Part shown: positions 11,837-23,941 of the stretch, in pieces
Numbering within the stretch: the first letter of the stretch is position 1
Layout: each line of letters begins with the position of its first letter
Assembly: GCA_004764695.1 (NCBI GenBank)
Contig: SMSO01000031.1
Span: 1,486,600 to 1,550,599, forward strand
DNA: 64,000 nt
Origin: Schizochytrium sp. TIO01
Lineage: Eukaryota > Sar > Bigyra > Thraustochytrida > Thraustochytriidae
Direction of reading: 5' to 3'
Notes under the pieces: model-generated
Told to the model about the DNA's origin: nothing
Databases searched by the model: none
What the model saw: only the letters and a program-made list of their open reading frames with translations
Made by a program: the position numbers and the translations under genes

Positions 11837-11873
<37 letters not shown>
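11837..11873. repeat. (TGCT)n microsatellite
   Basis: About nine uninterrupted copies of the tetranucleotide seen directly in the sequence. Confidence 0.9.
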
Positions 11874-11875
<2 letters not shown>

Positions 11876-13379
11876 AGGCATGCTTCTGGGAATGATGAAT
11901 AAACTCATGTTGCGCTGGAGATAGACGCTATGCAGTACATCCTCAGCTTGCAGGATGCTCGTCCATTATGATGCTCGGGCTGTGAAGTCTGCCAAGGCTT
12001 GACATCGCGAGCAGAGCGTACTTGAAGGGGTCCGTCCGTAAGCAGCAAAGAGTGGACTCTGATTTGCAGATGCAAAGATGTGCATGCATGGGTTAGTTTC
12101 GATTGGTTTGCAAAGGAAACGCACGTGCTGCTCAAATATCCAAAGCTCGAGTTGCAGCGGGTTTTCCGAAGAGATAGATGAGATCAGCGAGTCGTGCTCC
12201 GTGGAGTTATGATTTCGAGGGGTGGAATGCGCATTTTGACTTGAGTTTGGTTTCGAAATTCGGTGCTTAGGTTACTCTCGCTCACCGCTCGAAGCTCTTC
12301 GGAGAGCTTGATCGTCTGCACGAACCCTGAGGACCGTGTTTGCGTGCTCGCTGCGCTGCAGAAGATGCCATGGTTTGTAGTGCAGTGCAATCTCGAACCT
12401 TGAATTGTCTAAACCTGTACGTGTAAACAACCAAGCTGCTGCGTTGGCAGATTGTAGAAACCTGATGCATATTGAACTCGAGCTAAATTTGCCACTCGGC
12501 CATTGCAAGACTCGCGAGGCGTCGAGGAATCTGCGCCAGCATGGTTGATCTAATTGCACCTCAAGAGACTCGGAGATCGGCCTCGGAGACCGGCCTGGGA
12601 GTGAGTCATTTCTCTTGAGCAAGGAGTTCACCGCAACCCAACCTTCAAGTTCAACGCCTTCATAATGCCGGAATCCTTAACCCCATAATCACTGAGCCTG
12701 TCAAATTCACGAAAATATACAGTGATCACTCAAAGCACAATCCAGAAGTGGACCTGGAATAGCACATCAGCAATTTATTCCTTCGTTCATTCGTTCGTTC
12801 ATCTTCTCGGGCCGGGACGTCTTGAGAGCAGCTTTTAATATCCTTGCTGTTGCTCTGCTTTTGTTATTGATCCCCGTCCGTCTTTCACTCGGCAAGTGAC
12901 CTAAAGAAGCTGCGCTTTAAGTTTAGCACTTGGAGGTCTTCTCTGTGGCCAGAATGGTGCGCGCGAGGAACTTTTGGGACTCAGCTTCTGGCAAGGAATT
13001 CGTAAGATCTTTATTATCTTTTTGTTATACCATAGAGTTCCTGAAAAGGCTATCACGACCTTTAGGCACTAATGATTAGCAGCAAAAAGGAAAACTTACT
13101 TTACCTATATCCTACGAGTGGTTAATTTCTTAAAAGATGCTGATTGATTGATTGACTGACTTTGTAGTCTATCGCATGTCGGCCAGCGAGCCGTTCCAAG
13201 GCCAAGGGAGGGTTCGGAGGCTGCTTCTAGCCAGTCCAGATCATTGTCATCGTCATGCAACCGATTGATCTGGTATACAATCAATCTCGAGGCACTCAAG
13301 TTTCCCTCGCTCGCGAGCAGGTGAAGAGGGCCTACTAGGTACATAGTCACTTCTACGAGGGAGCCACAATACTAGCTAG

Positions 13380-13401
13380 CTACCTACCTACCTACCTACC
13401 A
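13380..13401. repeat. (CTAC)n microsatellite
   Basis: About five copies of CTAC, then a degenerate end. Similar short CTAC/GTAG runs recur at 16751, 39070, 42105 and 57290. Confidence 0.8.
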
Positions 13402-15474
13402 ACCTAGATGGTTATTGAGTTGTTTTAAGCTTCCAAAAGTATTGGATAATACTAAGAAATACCTTGTCGATAGGGGTACACGAGGATTCTTCAAGGTTTT
13501 AGTGTTGCAAGAAAAGAGGAGCTTGGGCTTTGAACTGTATTCGGGCATTAGCACGTGCACAATATGTGTTCAAGCAACAGCCTGTTTTGACTCTAAGGTG
13601 TGTTAAGGACCAAATTCGAAATTCCTTCTATAAACTGCTGTACAGGATGTGGACTCAACAGGATGTGGACTCAGAGGCTCAACCTAAACATTGCAGTTTT
13701 TTTTTGCAGCTCAGTTAAACATAAGATCATCATTAAATTTTACGCTGGTAGTATAACGTATAAATTTCTCAATTTGTGCAATTCCAGTATCCTCTTGGCA
13801 AATATATGCTGATTAATACAAAATACCATTCTTTCCCTTGGTCATTTTAGAAAGAGTCAGTGGATTCATGTTTCGGGGCAAAATTGGTGCTAGGACTGCT
13901 CGTCATTCAATGATTGTATTCTAAGAAATTCGTAGTCCTTAGAAATTTGGCCTATGTAAATCTGATCAAATGAGTGTTGTCTACATAAGTGTGCGGGGCT
14001 TTTTACTTTGTGTCCAATGTAACCACATAATTCTAAAGATAATCTAGATATTGTCATTTCGAATCAAAATCACAATTCGAATCAAAATTATTGACACTCG
14101 TTTTATTTATAATTAGGTGATACCCTTGCCCAATTTCGTTCTCTTACTGCGAGTCAAATGAAACGTCTTGCTTCTGTCGTGAATTTTAGCGTAGGGCCAA
14201 TTTGCAAACATTTACCTTGTATAACCCCAAATCATTTTATTCTCATTCATGCTAATTATTGATACGAGGTGTACAGGTAGCAGTGCGCTACTTCCAAAGT
14301 ACACAATTTCGAATGCATGCCAAGATGAAATGCGAGCTAAATAAAACATGTGGGATTCATGCTTATTTTTATTTTTTGATTTTGTAAGATGGCAATACCA
14401 AGGCGTTATCGATCCAAGACTCGTGGTGCTGCATGACGACATAGGACCAATCTTAATGCTTAGTGCTGTATTGCCTAGAGCTTGTCGATTTTCATTCTTC
14501 AAGAATTTTGAGAACCACTGATATTTAAAAGAAAAGAAAATACTAGGATCCTCTGCTTTCTTCTGGTTCTTTCTTTGAAAAGGTTATTATCTTTTATTTG
14601 AGTGATCCGCTGAAGTGCTAGTGCAATGCTTGAACATTTAAACTCTTGTTTTTGTTTTAATATTCATTATTTACCTTTTTCCTGGGCTGCGAGATGATTG
14701 AGTGATATGGAGGATCCCCAAATCTTCCATCTCAAAACCATGCGATCACGATGTGCCCTACCGATTCCTGGCCCACGAAGAAACCATAGCCACTATTAAC
14801 ATCGATTCGGAGGACCAGTAGTAGTTCAGTCATCGTCATAATTAAGAGAAACTACTCTAGCACTCTTCCGACTCTCTCGTACGAGAGAGGTCACCGCTCC
14901 TCATTGGAAAGCATGCTCATCTCAATCAACTAAGCCCTTTCCCCGCGTTTCTTAACCCCCAATCACTCTGCGCTAGATTCATCGCGCCATTGCACAACCT
15001 CAAGCTGACGATGCCAGCGTCGTTGTGCCTGCAACCTTTATTGCCGCGTACTCTTGACTCGCCACAATTGCGGTAATCCTGCTCTACGCATCGCTCAAAA
15101 GGCTGAGCTTCCCTGTAATCCGGGTCGAGCAGAATGCTCAGTCGCCAGAAATGATTGACATCCAACGCCATCAATGCCGTTTCCTGTCCCATTCACTGCG
15201 AACAAAGATCTCGGTGGCTGCTCCATACCTAGGTGCTCCCAGAGCCTCTCGTCGGCCAGTACAGTAGACTCGAATGCAGCGTCTGTAGGTCTGAAGCTGC
15301 GAGTCATCCTCCACGAACGAGAGCTCCGCCTCGTCTTACGGGTCCTTGGACCTACTACTACGAAGAGCGTCAGTTGTTCACTCCTCCCGGCACCTGAAAC
15401 AGGAACAGAACAGAGGCTCACTGAGTCTAAGCCAGAGTTCGTTTACCTTAGAGTATATGTGAATGTATGATATG

Positions 15475-15578
15475 TGTATGTATGTATGTATGTATGTATG
15501 TATGTATGTATGTATGTATGTATGTATGTATGTATGTATGTATGTATGTATGTATGTATGTATGTATGTATGTATGTA
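15475..15578. repeat. (TATG)26 microsatellite
   Basis: About 26 uninterrupted copies of TATG. Because 4 is not a multiple of 3, it is open in several frames on both strands (Met-Tyr-Val-Cys and Tyr-Ile-His-Thr repeats). Those frames are artefacts. Confidence 0.95.
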
Positions 15579-15700
15579 TACCTGTCCATGGCTCTTTTAT
15601 TTAGCCTCAAGACCATCATGCATTCCCGCACGTTCCTTTGCGGCCGGATCAGAAGTAGACTTTACGAAGACACCGTTCTTGGTTAAAAATAAAATAAAAT

Positions 15701-15721
15701 AGCAAGCAAGCAAGCAAGCAA
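15701..15721. repeat. (AGCA)n microsatellite
   Basis: About five copies of AGCA seen directly. Confidence 0.8.
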
Positions 15722-18569
15722 CAAAATATTGAACAAACAGACGCGCGAAGAAACGAAGAAATAGCTCCCTAGCTTGCAAGAGCGAGCCAAGACTACACCA
15801 CGCACAACAGAGCTCCCCGGGCTCTTCGGAGTCGCGAGGATAGCGGCCCTCAGAGCTTGAACCAGCCCATTCTGAGCTCTACTTTGAAATCCTCGATCCT
15901 CGAGATCGACGCTTTCTTTGAAAAGTTGGACGAAGCTGAGCTTTTCCGGCTCGCGCGTCTGTCGGTTTTGCCCCAAGAGGAAGGTAGGCAGGTAGTACTG
16001 GTAGTGCTACTAGTAGTAGCCGGATTAAAAGATTGATTGATGTTTAGATTTGTTGGTATCATTTAGATGATGATGGAGAACTCAGCTATCTTGGAGAACT
16101 TAGAATTGGAGAGGATGACGATGACGATTGTGGATTGTAATGGTTCTTCGGGTTTGTGCAGATTTGAAGTAGATGGCCGTGAGGACGATGGTGGTTGGCT
16201 TGGGTTGGAGATCCTTGCGGTCTGTCTGGACGCCTGACTGTCTGGTCAAGCATGGTGAAGTCGGAGTTCTTCTCCAGGGCTCGGAGATCTTGGAGCACTT
16301 TCAGAAACTTGAAAAAAGCACGCACGATCGCATTTCATTTTAATCAGAACTGTATATATCATATTTTAATCAGAAAGAGGAAAAGCGGTTTCGTCAAAGT
16401 CAGAGATAGAGAGTGAGAGAGTGAGTGAATCTCAGCGAAATTGCAAACCAAACTGCCGGGAACTCCAAGGTTAGGCCGCTCATGATGCAATCATCCATCC
16501 AGCATGACATAACATCATCGTCCTGGAGCCTTGAAACTCGGACGACACCCCAAAGGACTCGTGAACTCCGAGACTCCCCCCTCGTCTGCATGATTGATGG
16601 CTTCCAGTTCTCCAAGCTGTCACCAAGAATGCCAATTAAATTAAAACCAAGGCATCGTACTCTCTCTCCTACTAACGCAGAAATCACAGCGATGCTGGAG
16701 TCGCACCTAGAGGGATCTCTAGGACTGCCAGCGTGACGAGGATCATTATGGGTACCTACCTACCTACCTCTATCATGCAAATATGACATGTTCATGTCTA
16801 TGGATCGCTGCATACAAACCACATCATACACATGGTAAGTACAGCCCGGTGCTTTACAATGATGGTTTTCCGGAGCCTCACGTGAGCACGGGACGCATCG
16901 TACTTCAGAGAGTATGTATGCATGTATTTCTATATTTATTGAATTAATTAATTGATTAAATTATGCAGACGAGGTACCTATTGGTTGATATAAATAAGGA
17001 ACTGGGCCACAATGAATTGCGCGAACAGTGTAATCCCAAAGTGCATGATAAGTTAGATACCCTCAAGTTCTCTTCACGTTCTCCTCGTAAGTCAATATTA
17101 TGAGCAAGTTGTAGGTAGCTTCACCTATCATGACACATGACACAGAAACCTATCTACCGATCACTAATACTACTACTACCTGCTTCATTCTTATAAAAAA
17201 TATTTTTTTACTTGAATTTTAAAATTGAATTAGAATAAAAATTGTTTTCTCATGTTTCCATATTGCGAAGTGAGCGGGACTAAAACAAAAAGAAAATAGA
17301 AAGAAAGAAATAGCTTTGTCTTCCTTGGTTTGTGAGATTGCCGCCATTTGCTAACTTGAAGATCATAATCGTTAACCCTAACACCTCTACGCGATCACGC
17401 TCTGCTTCGGGAGAGCGTCCCGCCGCTCGATCTTTCGGTCGTCCCGAGGACTCTGCTCTATATCGGGCAGTGCCCGAGTTTTGCAAAGGCGGTGTTCATG
17501 AATGATGTGCAATAGGATTTCAATTAATTAAAAATTAAACACCATCGTGATTAGGCTAGATATTATTGCAGTTTCGCGATGTCTACGAGTCTTCTAGGTT
17601 CCGTAATGAAAGGAGAACACAATCTCTTCGCTTCAAGTGCGCTCTCTCACTTACTCACTCACTTACTCACTCGAAATGGAAACGAGCGCACTCCAAACAA
17701 GGTGAACTTGGAGTGTCAAGATATTCATCGGTGGAGCTACAGCAACAAACGACCTCAGATGTGACACCTATTCAGTTTGGCCTCTAGACTTATAAATCTG
17801 TTAAATCTGTGCGCTGCGATACTTGAACATTCTGCCGCAAATAGACAGATATGCTACATGAAAACTAAGACGAACTTCATGGCTTCGACTTTTGCAGATG
17901 ATCTCAAAATTATCAAGAAAATGATGCATGATTTGATTTGATCAACCTCGGAGCGACCCGCTTTGTTCTTCGTACTTGGGCACGGACCGATGACCTGCTA
18001 TGTGCCTCTATCTAGGTATCCGAGTTTCTTACTTTGCTCTTTCGCTCTCTTTTTAATGATGATGATTGTTATTTTTATTTTCTATTTTACGGAAAACTTT
18101 CAACTTCAATTATCACGCGAAGCTCAGGGGAGACGAAGCACAAGAGAACACCTCCTCTAAGAAAAGTATAACCTAGTGCAGTACGAGAGGAGACCTCCCT
18201 ACGTTTTCGCGCTCTCACTTCGAAGCAGGTGGGTGGAAAACACACAAACTATACTCTCAGTGTTGTTCTGAGGCAGCACCACTGACACAAAATTCAACAA
18301 GCTTCCCTCTCGCTCCACTAACTATGGCGGTCCGTAGTGGCATGTGAGGAGAGGACAAGAGGATTTGGAGGAAACCTGTTCGTGGAAGCAAGAAGAGAGG
18401 GTCCCACTGCGGGGCTTTATGACTTAGAAGTGAGGCAAGGCAATTGAAGAGCGATGATAAAAGCTCGAAATCGCGAGAACTTGGCATCAGCAAATCCGCA
18501 ACTCAAGCATCCAAAGCAACTACAAAAGCAACAGCAGTAGCAACTCAAGTAAACTTACTTTTATCCAAA

Positions 18570-18899
18570 ATGGCTCAGGGTGATATCCAGAACAAGGCCC
18601 AGGAGGTCAAGAACGCCGCCAGCGAGAAGGCCACCGAGCTCGGCAACAAGGCCAGCGAGACCGCCGAGCAGGCCAAGCACACCGCTCAGGAGAAGAAGGA
18701 GCAGGCATCCAACAAGATGCAGGAGGCGTCCAACGACGCCAGCACCACCGGCCAGCAGAAGTCCAACGAGGCTGGCTCCACTCTCGAGTCTGCCAAGAAC
18801 ACCGTGGCTGAGAACCTCGAGTCTGCCAAGAACACCGTCTCCGAGAAGGCCACCGAGGCCGCTGACTTCGTCAAGGAGAAGACCGGCATGGACCAGTAA
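18570..18899 (+). CDS. LEA group 3-like protein, array copy 1
   Basis: A 109-residue hydrophilic protein made of Ala, Lys, Glu, Thr, Asn and Ser, with no Cys, Trp, Pro or Tyr. Imperfect 11-residue periods (for example NTVAENLESAK, NTVSEKATEAA) mark it as a LEA_4/group 3-type protein. Such proteins are disordered in dilute solution, fold into amphipathic helices on drying or on membranes, and protect proteins and bilayers. The start MAQGDIQ is chosen because an upstream in-frame extension (from 18444) exists only in copies 1, 2 and 6; in the others a TAA immediately upstream or a frame change closes it. The ATG context is CCAAAATGG. Codons are strongly biased to AAG, GAG, GCC and AAC, suggesting high expression. 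The protein is identical to copy 2. Unlike the other copies it lacks the promoter-like block about 670 bases upstream. A lipid-droplet or other amphipathic coat role is an alternative. Confidence 0.85.
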   Translation: MAQGDIQNKAQEVKNAASEKATELGNKASETAEQAKHTAQEKKEQASNKMQEASNDASTTGQQKSNEAGSTLESAKNTVAENLESAKNTVSEKATEAADFVKEKTGMDQ

Positions 18900-19025
18900 A
18901 ATGTTAACATTGCAGATATATTCTAGCTAGGGTCAAACCGCGCTTCTGCGCAACATGACTTTCCATTTCAATTTATAAGAAATTTTGGTGCCATTAACAT
19001 TGTTTATCTTTCCCAACTCTTGAAA
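18900..19025 (+). promoter_or_regulatory. Conserved 3' UTR block with a small hairpin (present after all eight LEA genes)
   Basis: About 120 bases after each stop are conserved in all eight units while the spacer beyond is not. It contains a 4-bp stem with a TTCT loop: GCGC-TTCT-GCGC at 18940-18951 (copy 1) and 20718-20729 (copy 2). Copy 4 has a TACT loop. Copies 3, 5, 6 and 7 have GCGT-TTCT-GCGC and copy 8 has GCGT-TTCT-GTGC, changes that still allow G-U pairs in RNA. It may be a 3'-end processing or stability element. Confidence 0.4.
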
Positions 19026-19595
19026 TATTGGCGTGCTCTTTTCATCGCTTATACCTTTGTGATCTCGTTCTTGATTTTTGTTTTTACCTTCTGTGTTTGG
19101 GGCAAAACTTGGCAAGTGCATCATCTTCCAAAGATATGTACTTATTTTCGCAAGCGCAATTATGCTGTGCAAATGAAAAACCAGTCACTAAAGATAGCAA
19201 CATATGCAAGATCTAGCCATGTACAAATACCCGTGCCAGACAACCCAATAATTCAATCCAAGTTTCTTCGAAAAGTCGGAGTCTATTGGGTAATCATCGG
19301 CACTTCTCGCTTAATATTGTGGTGCACGGCCAGATAGTGAAGCAAGCTGTCCTTTACAAGGTTTTAGTGCGGGTTTGAAAAATGGCAAAGCAAAACAAAT
19401 GTAGCCTGGGAATAAAAGCTAATCTGAACCAAAAACACGTCCCTAGCAGGGCGTGCTCCTCAGAGGTTGAGAGCACAATACTTTGCAATAATTAATTCAT
19501 CTCGGCATATTGCGTGACTCCATCAATATAAAAAGGCCATCACCAAACGCAGATATCCTACGGATTTTATCCAAAACTTAATAAATAAGGATCTT

Positions 19596-19690
19596 GTATG
19601 GTACACACCGTCTGTAGGTCACTCTTGACACTTGGGCTGAAAGAAAAAGAGGGAGAGAATGAGGGGTAGAGAAAAGTATAAAAACGCTTA
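19596..19690 (+). promoter_or_regulatory. Promoter-like block of LEA unit 2
   Basis: A GTATGGTACACACCGT box at 19596 is followed about 80 bases later by TATAAAAACGCTTAG at 19677. Both recur in the same order and spacing in every later unit. The distance to the ATG is 671 bases. Confidence 0.45.
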
Positions 19691-20347
19691 GCTCTTTTTT
19701 TCTTCTATGCTCTCACAGAATCAACTTCATCACGAACCGCCTTCTTCTCTGTACTTGAGCATAAAGTTATGACTTGCCACGTACTTCAATCTAACTATCT
19801 GAGCTTCTTACTTTGCTCTTTCTCTCTCGTTCTGAAGATGGTTGATATATAAATATATTGTATGGGAAGCTCTTTTTTTTAATTATCAAGCGAAGCTCAG
19901 ATCAGGCGAGACGAAGCGCACGAGAACACCTTCCTCTCAGAAAATTTCAACTCAGTGCAGACTGAGAGGAGACCTCCGGACGTTCTACGCTTCAATCTTA
20001 GACCAGGTAGGTGGAAAACCCGTCCTTTATCAACTCAGTGTTGGTCTGAGGCAGCACCACTGACACAAAATTCAACAAGCTTTCTCCTGGCTCCACTAAC
20101 TAAGGCGTTCTGTAGTGACATGTGAGGAGAGGACAAGAGACCTCAGAGGAAACCTACTTTCGAAAACAAGAGGAGAGGGCCTCACTGCGGAGCTTTATGA
20201 CTTAGAAGTGAGGCGCAGCGATTGAAGAGCGATGATAAAAGCTCGAAATCGCGAGAACTTGGCATCAGCAAATCCGCAACTAAAGCATCCAAAGCAACAA
20301 CAAAAGCAACAGCAGCAGCAACTCAAGCAAACTTACTTTTATCCAAA

Positions 20348-20677
20348 ATGGCTCAGGGTGATATCCAGAACAAGGCCCAGGAGGTCAAGAACGCCGCCAG
20401 CGAGAAGGCCACCGAGCTCGGCAACAAGGCCAGCGAGACCGCCGAGCAGGCCAAGCACACCGCTCAGGAGAAGAAGGAGCAGGCATCCAACAAGATGCAG
20501 GAGGCGTCCAACGACGCCAGCACCACCGGCCAGCAGAAGTCCAACGAGGCTGGCTCCACTCTCGAGTCTGCCAAGAACACCGTGGCTGAGAACCTCGAGT
20601 CTGCCAAGAACACCGTCTCTGAGAAGGCCACCGAGGCCGCTGACTTCGTCAAGGAGAAGACCGGCATGGACCAGTAA
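20348..20677 (+). CDS. LEA group 3-like protein, array copy 2
   Basis: 109 residues, identical in protein sequence to copy 1, including NLES in the 11-residue repeat region and AADF near the end. The frame is open upstream to 20222, but that part is treated as leader because it is closed in sister copies. A TATAAAAA-type block lies 671 bases upstream (19677), so the transcript either has a very long leader or a leader intron. Confidence 0.85.
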   Translation: MAQGDIQNKAQEVKNAASEKATELGNKASETAEQAKHTAQEKKEQASNKMQEASNDASTTGQQKSNEAGSTLESAKNTVAENLESAKNTVSEKATEAADFVKEKTGMDQ

Positions 20678-21386
20678 AATGTTTACAATGCAAATATATT
20701 TTAGATAGGGTCAAACCGCGCTTCTGCGCAACATGACTTTCCATTTCAATTTATAACAAATTTTGGTACCATTAACTTTGTTTATCTTTCCCAACTCTTG
20801 AAAACCTCTTCATCTCTCATACCTTTTGTGATCTCGTTCTTGGCTCATGTTTCTTGTAAGTTTGACTTTAGGCAAGTGGATCCTCTTCGAAGATATACAC
20901 CTATGATCGCAGGCGCAATGGCACTGTGCGTATGAAAGTCCAGTCCTTGCAGATATTGATAAGCGCAAAAGCTAGCGATGTACGTTTACTCGTTCCAATC
21001 AACTCAATAATTTTATGCAAGTTTATTCGAAAGTTCAGGGTTGTCTTCATCGGCGCTCATTATTTGATAGTGTGGTGCACGGCCAAATAGTGGAGTAAGC
21101 TATCCTTTGCAAGATTGCAAATACAATTCAGCTGCTACAGGTCCCGAAATGGCGAATTAGAATAAATGTGGCCTGAAAATTTAAATACTAGAAAACACGG
21201 TTTTTAAATTATAACAAACGTCTTGCGTTCTTAATTTTTCATACCATTTTTGCTGGAAGTACAGTTCAGGAGATTGAAAACAGTATATATTGATATTAAT
21301 AGATATTTGTCAGTCTTTTGTGTGACTCAATCAATCTATATAAGCCATGCGTAGGTTTTGTCCATATCTTACTAAAAGAGGAAATT

Positions 21387-21497
21387 ATGTGGTACGCACC
21401 GTCTGTAGGTCACTCTTGAGTATCAGTCACACCTATGGGCCGAAAGAGAAAGAAAATGTAGGGGTTCAGTTTCTATAGTAAAGTGTAGAAACGCTTG
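21387..21497 (+). promoter_or_regulatory. Promoter-like block of LEA unit 3
   Basis: Box GTGGTACGCACCGT near 21389 and a degenerate TATA/ACGCTT block (GTGTAGAAACGCTTG) near 21483-21497. Confidence 0.4.
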
Positions 21498-22135
21498 ATG
21501 ATATGGTTTCTCTAAGCTTTCTGAAAACAGACAGAACCAACCTCATAGCGAACTACGTGGTCGTCTGTACTCGAGCATGGCCCAGGCACGTCTAAGTGAA
21601 CATCTGAGCTTCTTACTTTCCGCAATCACTCTCTTCTCTGATGATCGTGATTACTATTATTACAATATTCTACGGAGACCTTTCAAGATCTAATCATCAT
21701 GCGAAGCTCAGATCAAACAAGACGAAGCACAGGAGAATACCTCCCTTCCGAGGAAGTTCAACCCAGTGCCGGCTGAGAGGAGACCTCTCGGCGTCTTTGC
21801 GCTTCCAGCTCAGAGCTGGTAGGTGGGAAACCTGTACAGTGTTGTTCTGAGGCAGCACCACTGACACAAAGTTTAATAGGCTCTCTCTTGCTGCACTGCA
21901 GACCAAGTCTTCCAGTGGCATGTGAGGAGAGAATAAGAGACCTCAGAGGAAACCTACTTTCGAAAATAAGAGAACGGGGCCTTCTGACTGTAAAATAAGG
22001 CGCAGCAATTGAAGAGCGATGATAAAAGCTCGAAATCGCGAGGAATTGGCATCAGCAAATCCGCAACTCAAAACATTCAAAGCAACTACAAAAGCAAAAG
22101 CAGCAGCAACTCAAGTAAACTAACTTTTATCCAAA

Positions 22136-22465
22136 ATGGCTCAGGGTGATATCCAGAACAAGGCCCAGGAGGTCAAGAACGCCGCCAGCGAGAAGGCCAC
22201 CGAGCTCGGCAACAAGGCCAGCGAGACCGCCGAGCAGGCCAAGCACACCGCTCAGGAGAAGAAGGAGCAGGCATCCAACAAGATGCAGGAGATGTCCAAC
22301 GACGCCAGCACCACCGGCCAGCAGAAGTCCAACGAGGCTGGCTCCACTCTCGAGTCTGCCAAGAACACCGTGGCTGAGAACTTCGAGGCTGCCAAGAACA
22401 CCGTCTCTGAGAAGGCCACCGAGGCCGCTGACTTCGTCAAGGAGAAGACCGGCATGGACCAGTAA
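22136..22465 (+). CDS. LEA group 3-like protein, array copy 3
   Basis: 109 residues. It differs from copies 1 and 2 by MQEMS for MQEAS and by NFEAAK for NLESAK. A TAA lies in frame just before the ATG (in GTAAACTAACTT), which fixes the start at MAQGDIQ. Confidence 0.85.
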   Translation: MAQGDIQNKAQEVKNAASEKATELGNKASETAEQAKHTAQEKKEQASNKMQEMSNDASTTGQQKSNEAGSTLESAKNTVAENFEAAKNTVSEKATEAADFVKEKTGMDQ

Positions 22466-23164
22466 AATGTTTACAATGCAAATATATTCTAGATAGGGTC
22501 AAACCGCGTTTCTGCGCAACATGACCTTCCATTTCAATTTATAACAAATTTTGGTACCATTAACATTGTTTATCTTTCCCAACTCTTGAATTCTTTGCGA
22601 GCTCATTTCATCGCTAATACCTTTATGATCTTGTTCTTGACTCCTGATGCTTGCTTGAATCTTGATGCTTGCCAGTTGGACTTGAGCAAGTGGGACCGCT
22701 TTAAAGATACGAATCTATACTCCTAGGCGCGATAACCCTGGCGTATGAAAATAGCAACACGTGCAAGATCTAGCGACGTGCGAATACCCGTGCCAAGCAA
22801 CTCAATAAGTCTATGCAAGTTTGTTCGAAGGTCGGGGTCTATTGAATATTCATTGGCGCTTCTCACTCGATATTGTGATGCATGAAGAGATGGTGAAGTA
22901 AGCTGCCTTTCGCAAGATTGCATACATAATCGAGCCGAGGGTCCCAAATGGCGGAGCAGAATACATGTAGCCTCTAGGGGAATAAAACCTGATTCTCACC
23001 ATACAGACACTCCTGAAAGTGCAGCTCAGGAGATAGAAAACATAATATATCGATATCAATATATATATTCTCAGACTATAGCCTTTTTCCATCAATCTAT
23101 ACAAGTCATCATCAAGCGTAGATGTTCTCTAGATTTTGTCCATTGATATTTATTGAGGATATTG

Positions 23165-23272
23165 CATGGTACACACTGTTGCTAGGTAACTCTTCAGTAC
23201 TAGTTACAATTGGGTACCAAGAGAGAAAGAGAAGGGGGTTAGTTTCTACAGTAAAGTATAAAAGCGCCTAGT
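23165..23272 (+). promoter_or_regulatory. Promoter-like block of LEA unit 4
   Basis: Box CATGGTACACACTGTT near 23165 and AGTATAAAAGCGCCTAG at 23255-23271. This is the best TATA match in the array. Confidence 0.45.
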
Positions 23273-23941
23273 AGTTCTTTTTCTAAGCTTTATGGAAACA
23301 AACAGAAACAAGCAGAAACAAGCAGGATCAACCTTCTCGCGAACCGCCTTCCCCTCTTGAGCATGGACCTATAACTTACCACGTGCTTCTATCTAACTAT
23401 CTGAGCTTCTCACTTTGCTTTGCTCTTTCGCGCTCTTTCTGATGATGGTTATTATAGGTATTTTAAAGATATTTTATGGAAGGGTTTCATTTTCAACTAT
23501 TAAGTGAAGCTCAGATCAAACAAGACGAAGCACAGGAGAACACCTCCCTTCCGAGGAAGTTCAACCCAGTGCAGTCTGAGAGAAGACCTCTCGACATTAT
23601 CGCACTTCTAGTTCAGAGGAGATAGACGAAAAATTTGTACAGTGTTGTTCTGAGACAGCACCACTGACACAAAGTTTAATAGGCTCTCTCTTGCTGCACT
23701 GCAAACCAAGTATTCCAGTGGCATGTGAGAAGAGGACAAGAGACCTCAGAGGAAACCTACTTTCGAAAACAAGAGGAGAGCGTGGCCTTCTAACTTTAAA
23801 ATAAGGTCCCGCAATTGAAGAGCGATGATAAAAGCTCGAAATCGCGAGGAATTGGCATCAGCAAATCCGCAACTCTAAGCATCCAAAGCAACACCAAAAG
23901 CAACAGCAGCAGCAACTCAAGTAAACTAACTTTTATCCAAA

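Larger units (their letters stand above)
11161..17940. other. Gene-poor region with microsatellites
   Basis: Nearly 7 kb with no frame that I can defend as a gene. Minus-strand frames near 14926-15421 and 12272-12631 have mixed composition but no recognisable domain, and they overlap each other. The region holds several tetranucleotide repeats, listed separately. Confidence 0.5.

Noticed and set aside
14926-15421. Two overlapping minus-strand frames with mixed composition
   Set aside because: No domain, no convincing start and no continuity. They may be a gene relic but I cannot support it.
15443-15702. Met-Tyr-Val-Cys and Tyr-Ile-His-Thr repeat proteins
   Set aside because: They are translations of the (TATG)n microsatellite.
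18444-18569. N-terminal extension of LEA copy 1 (also copies 2 and 6)
   Set aside because: Sister copies carry an in-frame TAA just before MAQGDIQ or a shifted frame, so the extension is untranslated leader.
18580-18930. Shifted-frame ORF (Arg/Pro/Ser-rich, 113-127 codons) overlapping most LEA copies
   Set aside because: It opens only with GTG, is missing its start in copy 8 (GGC for GGT), and its openness follows from the biased GAG/AAG/GCC codons of the real frame. The matching minus-strand frames have the same cause.
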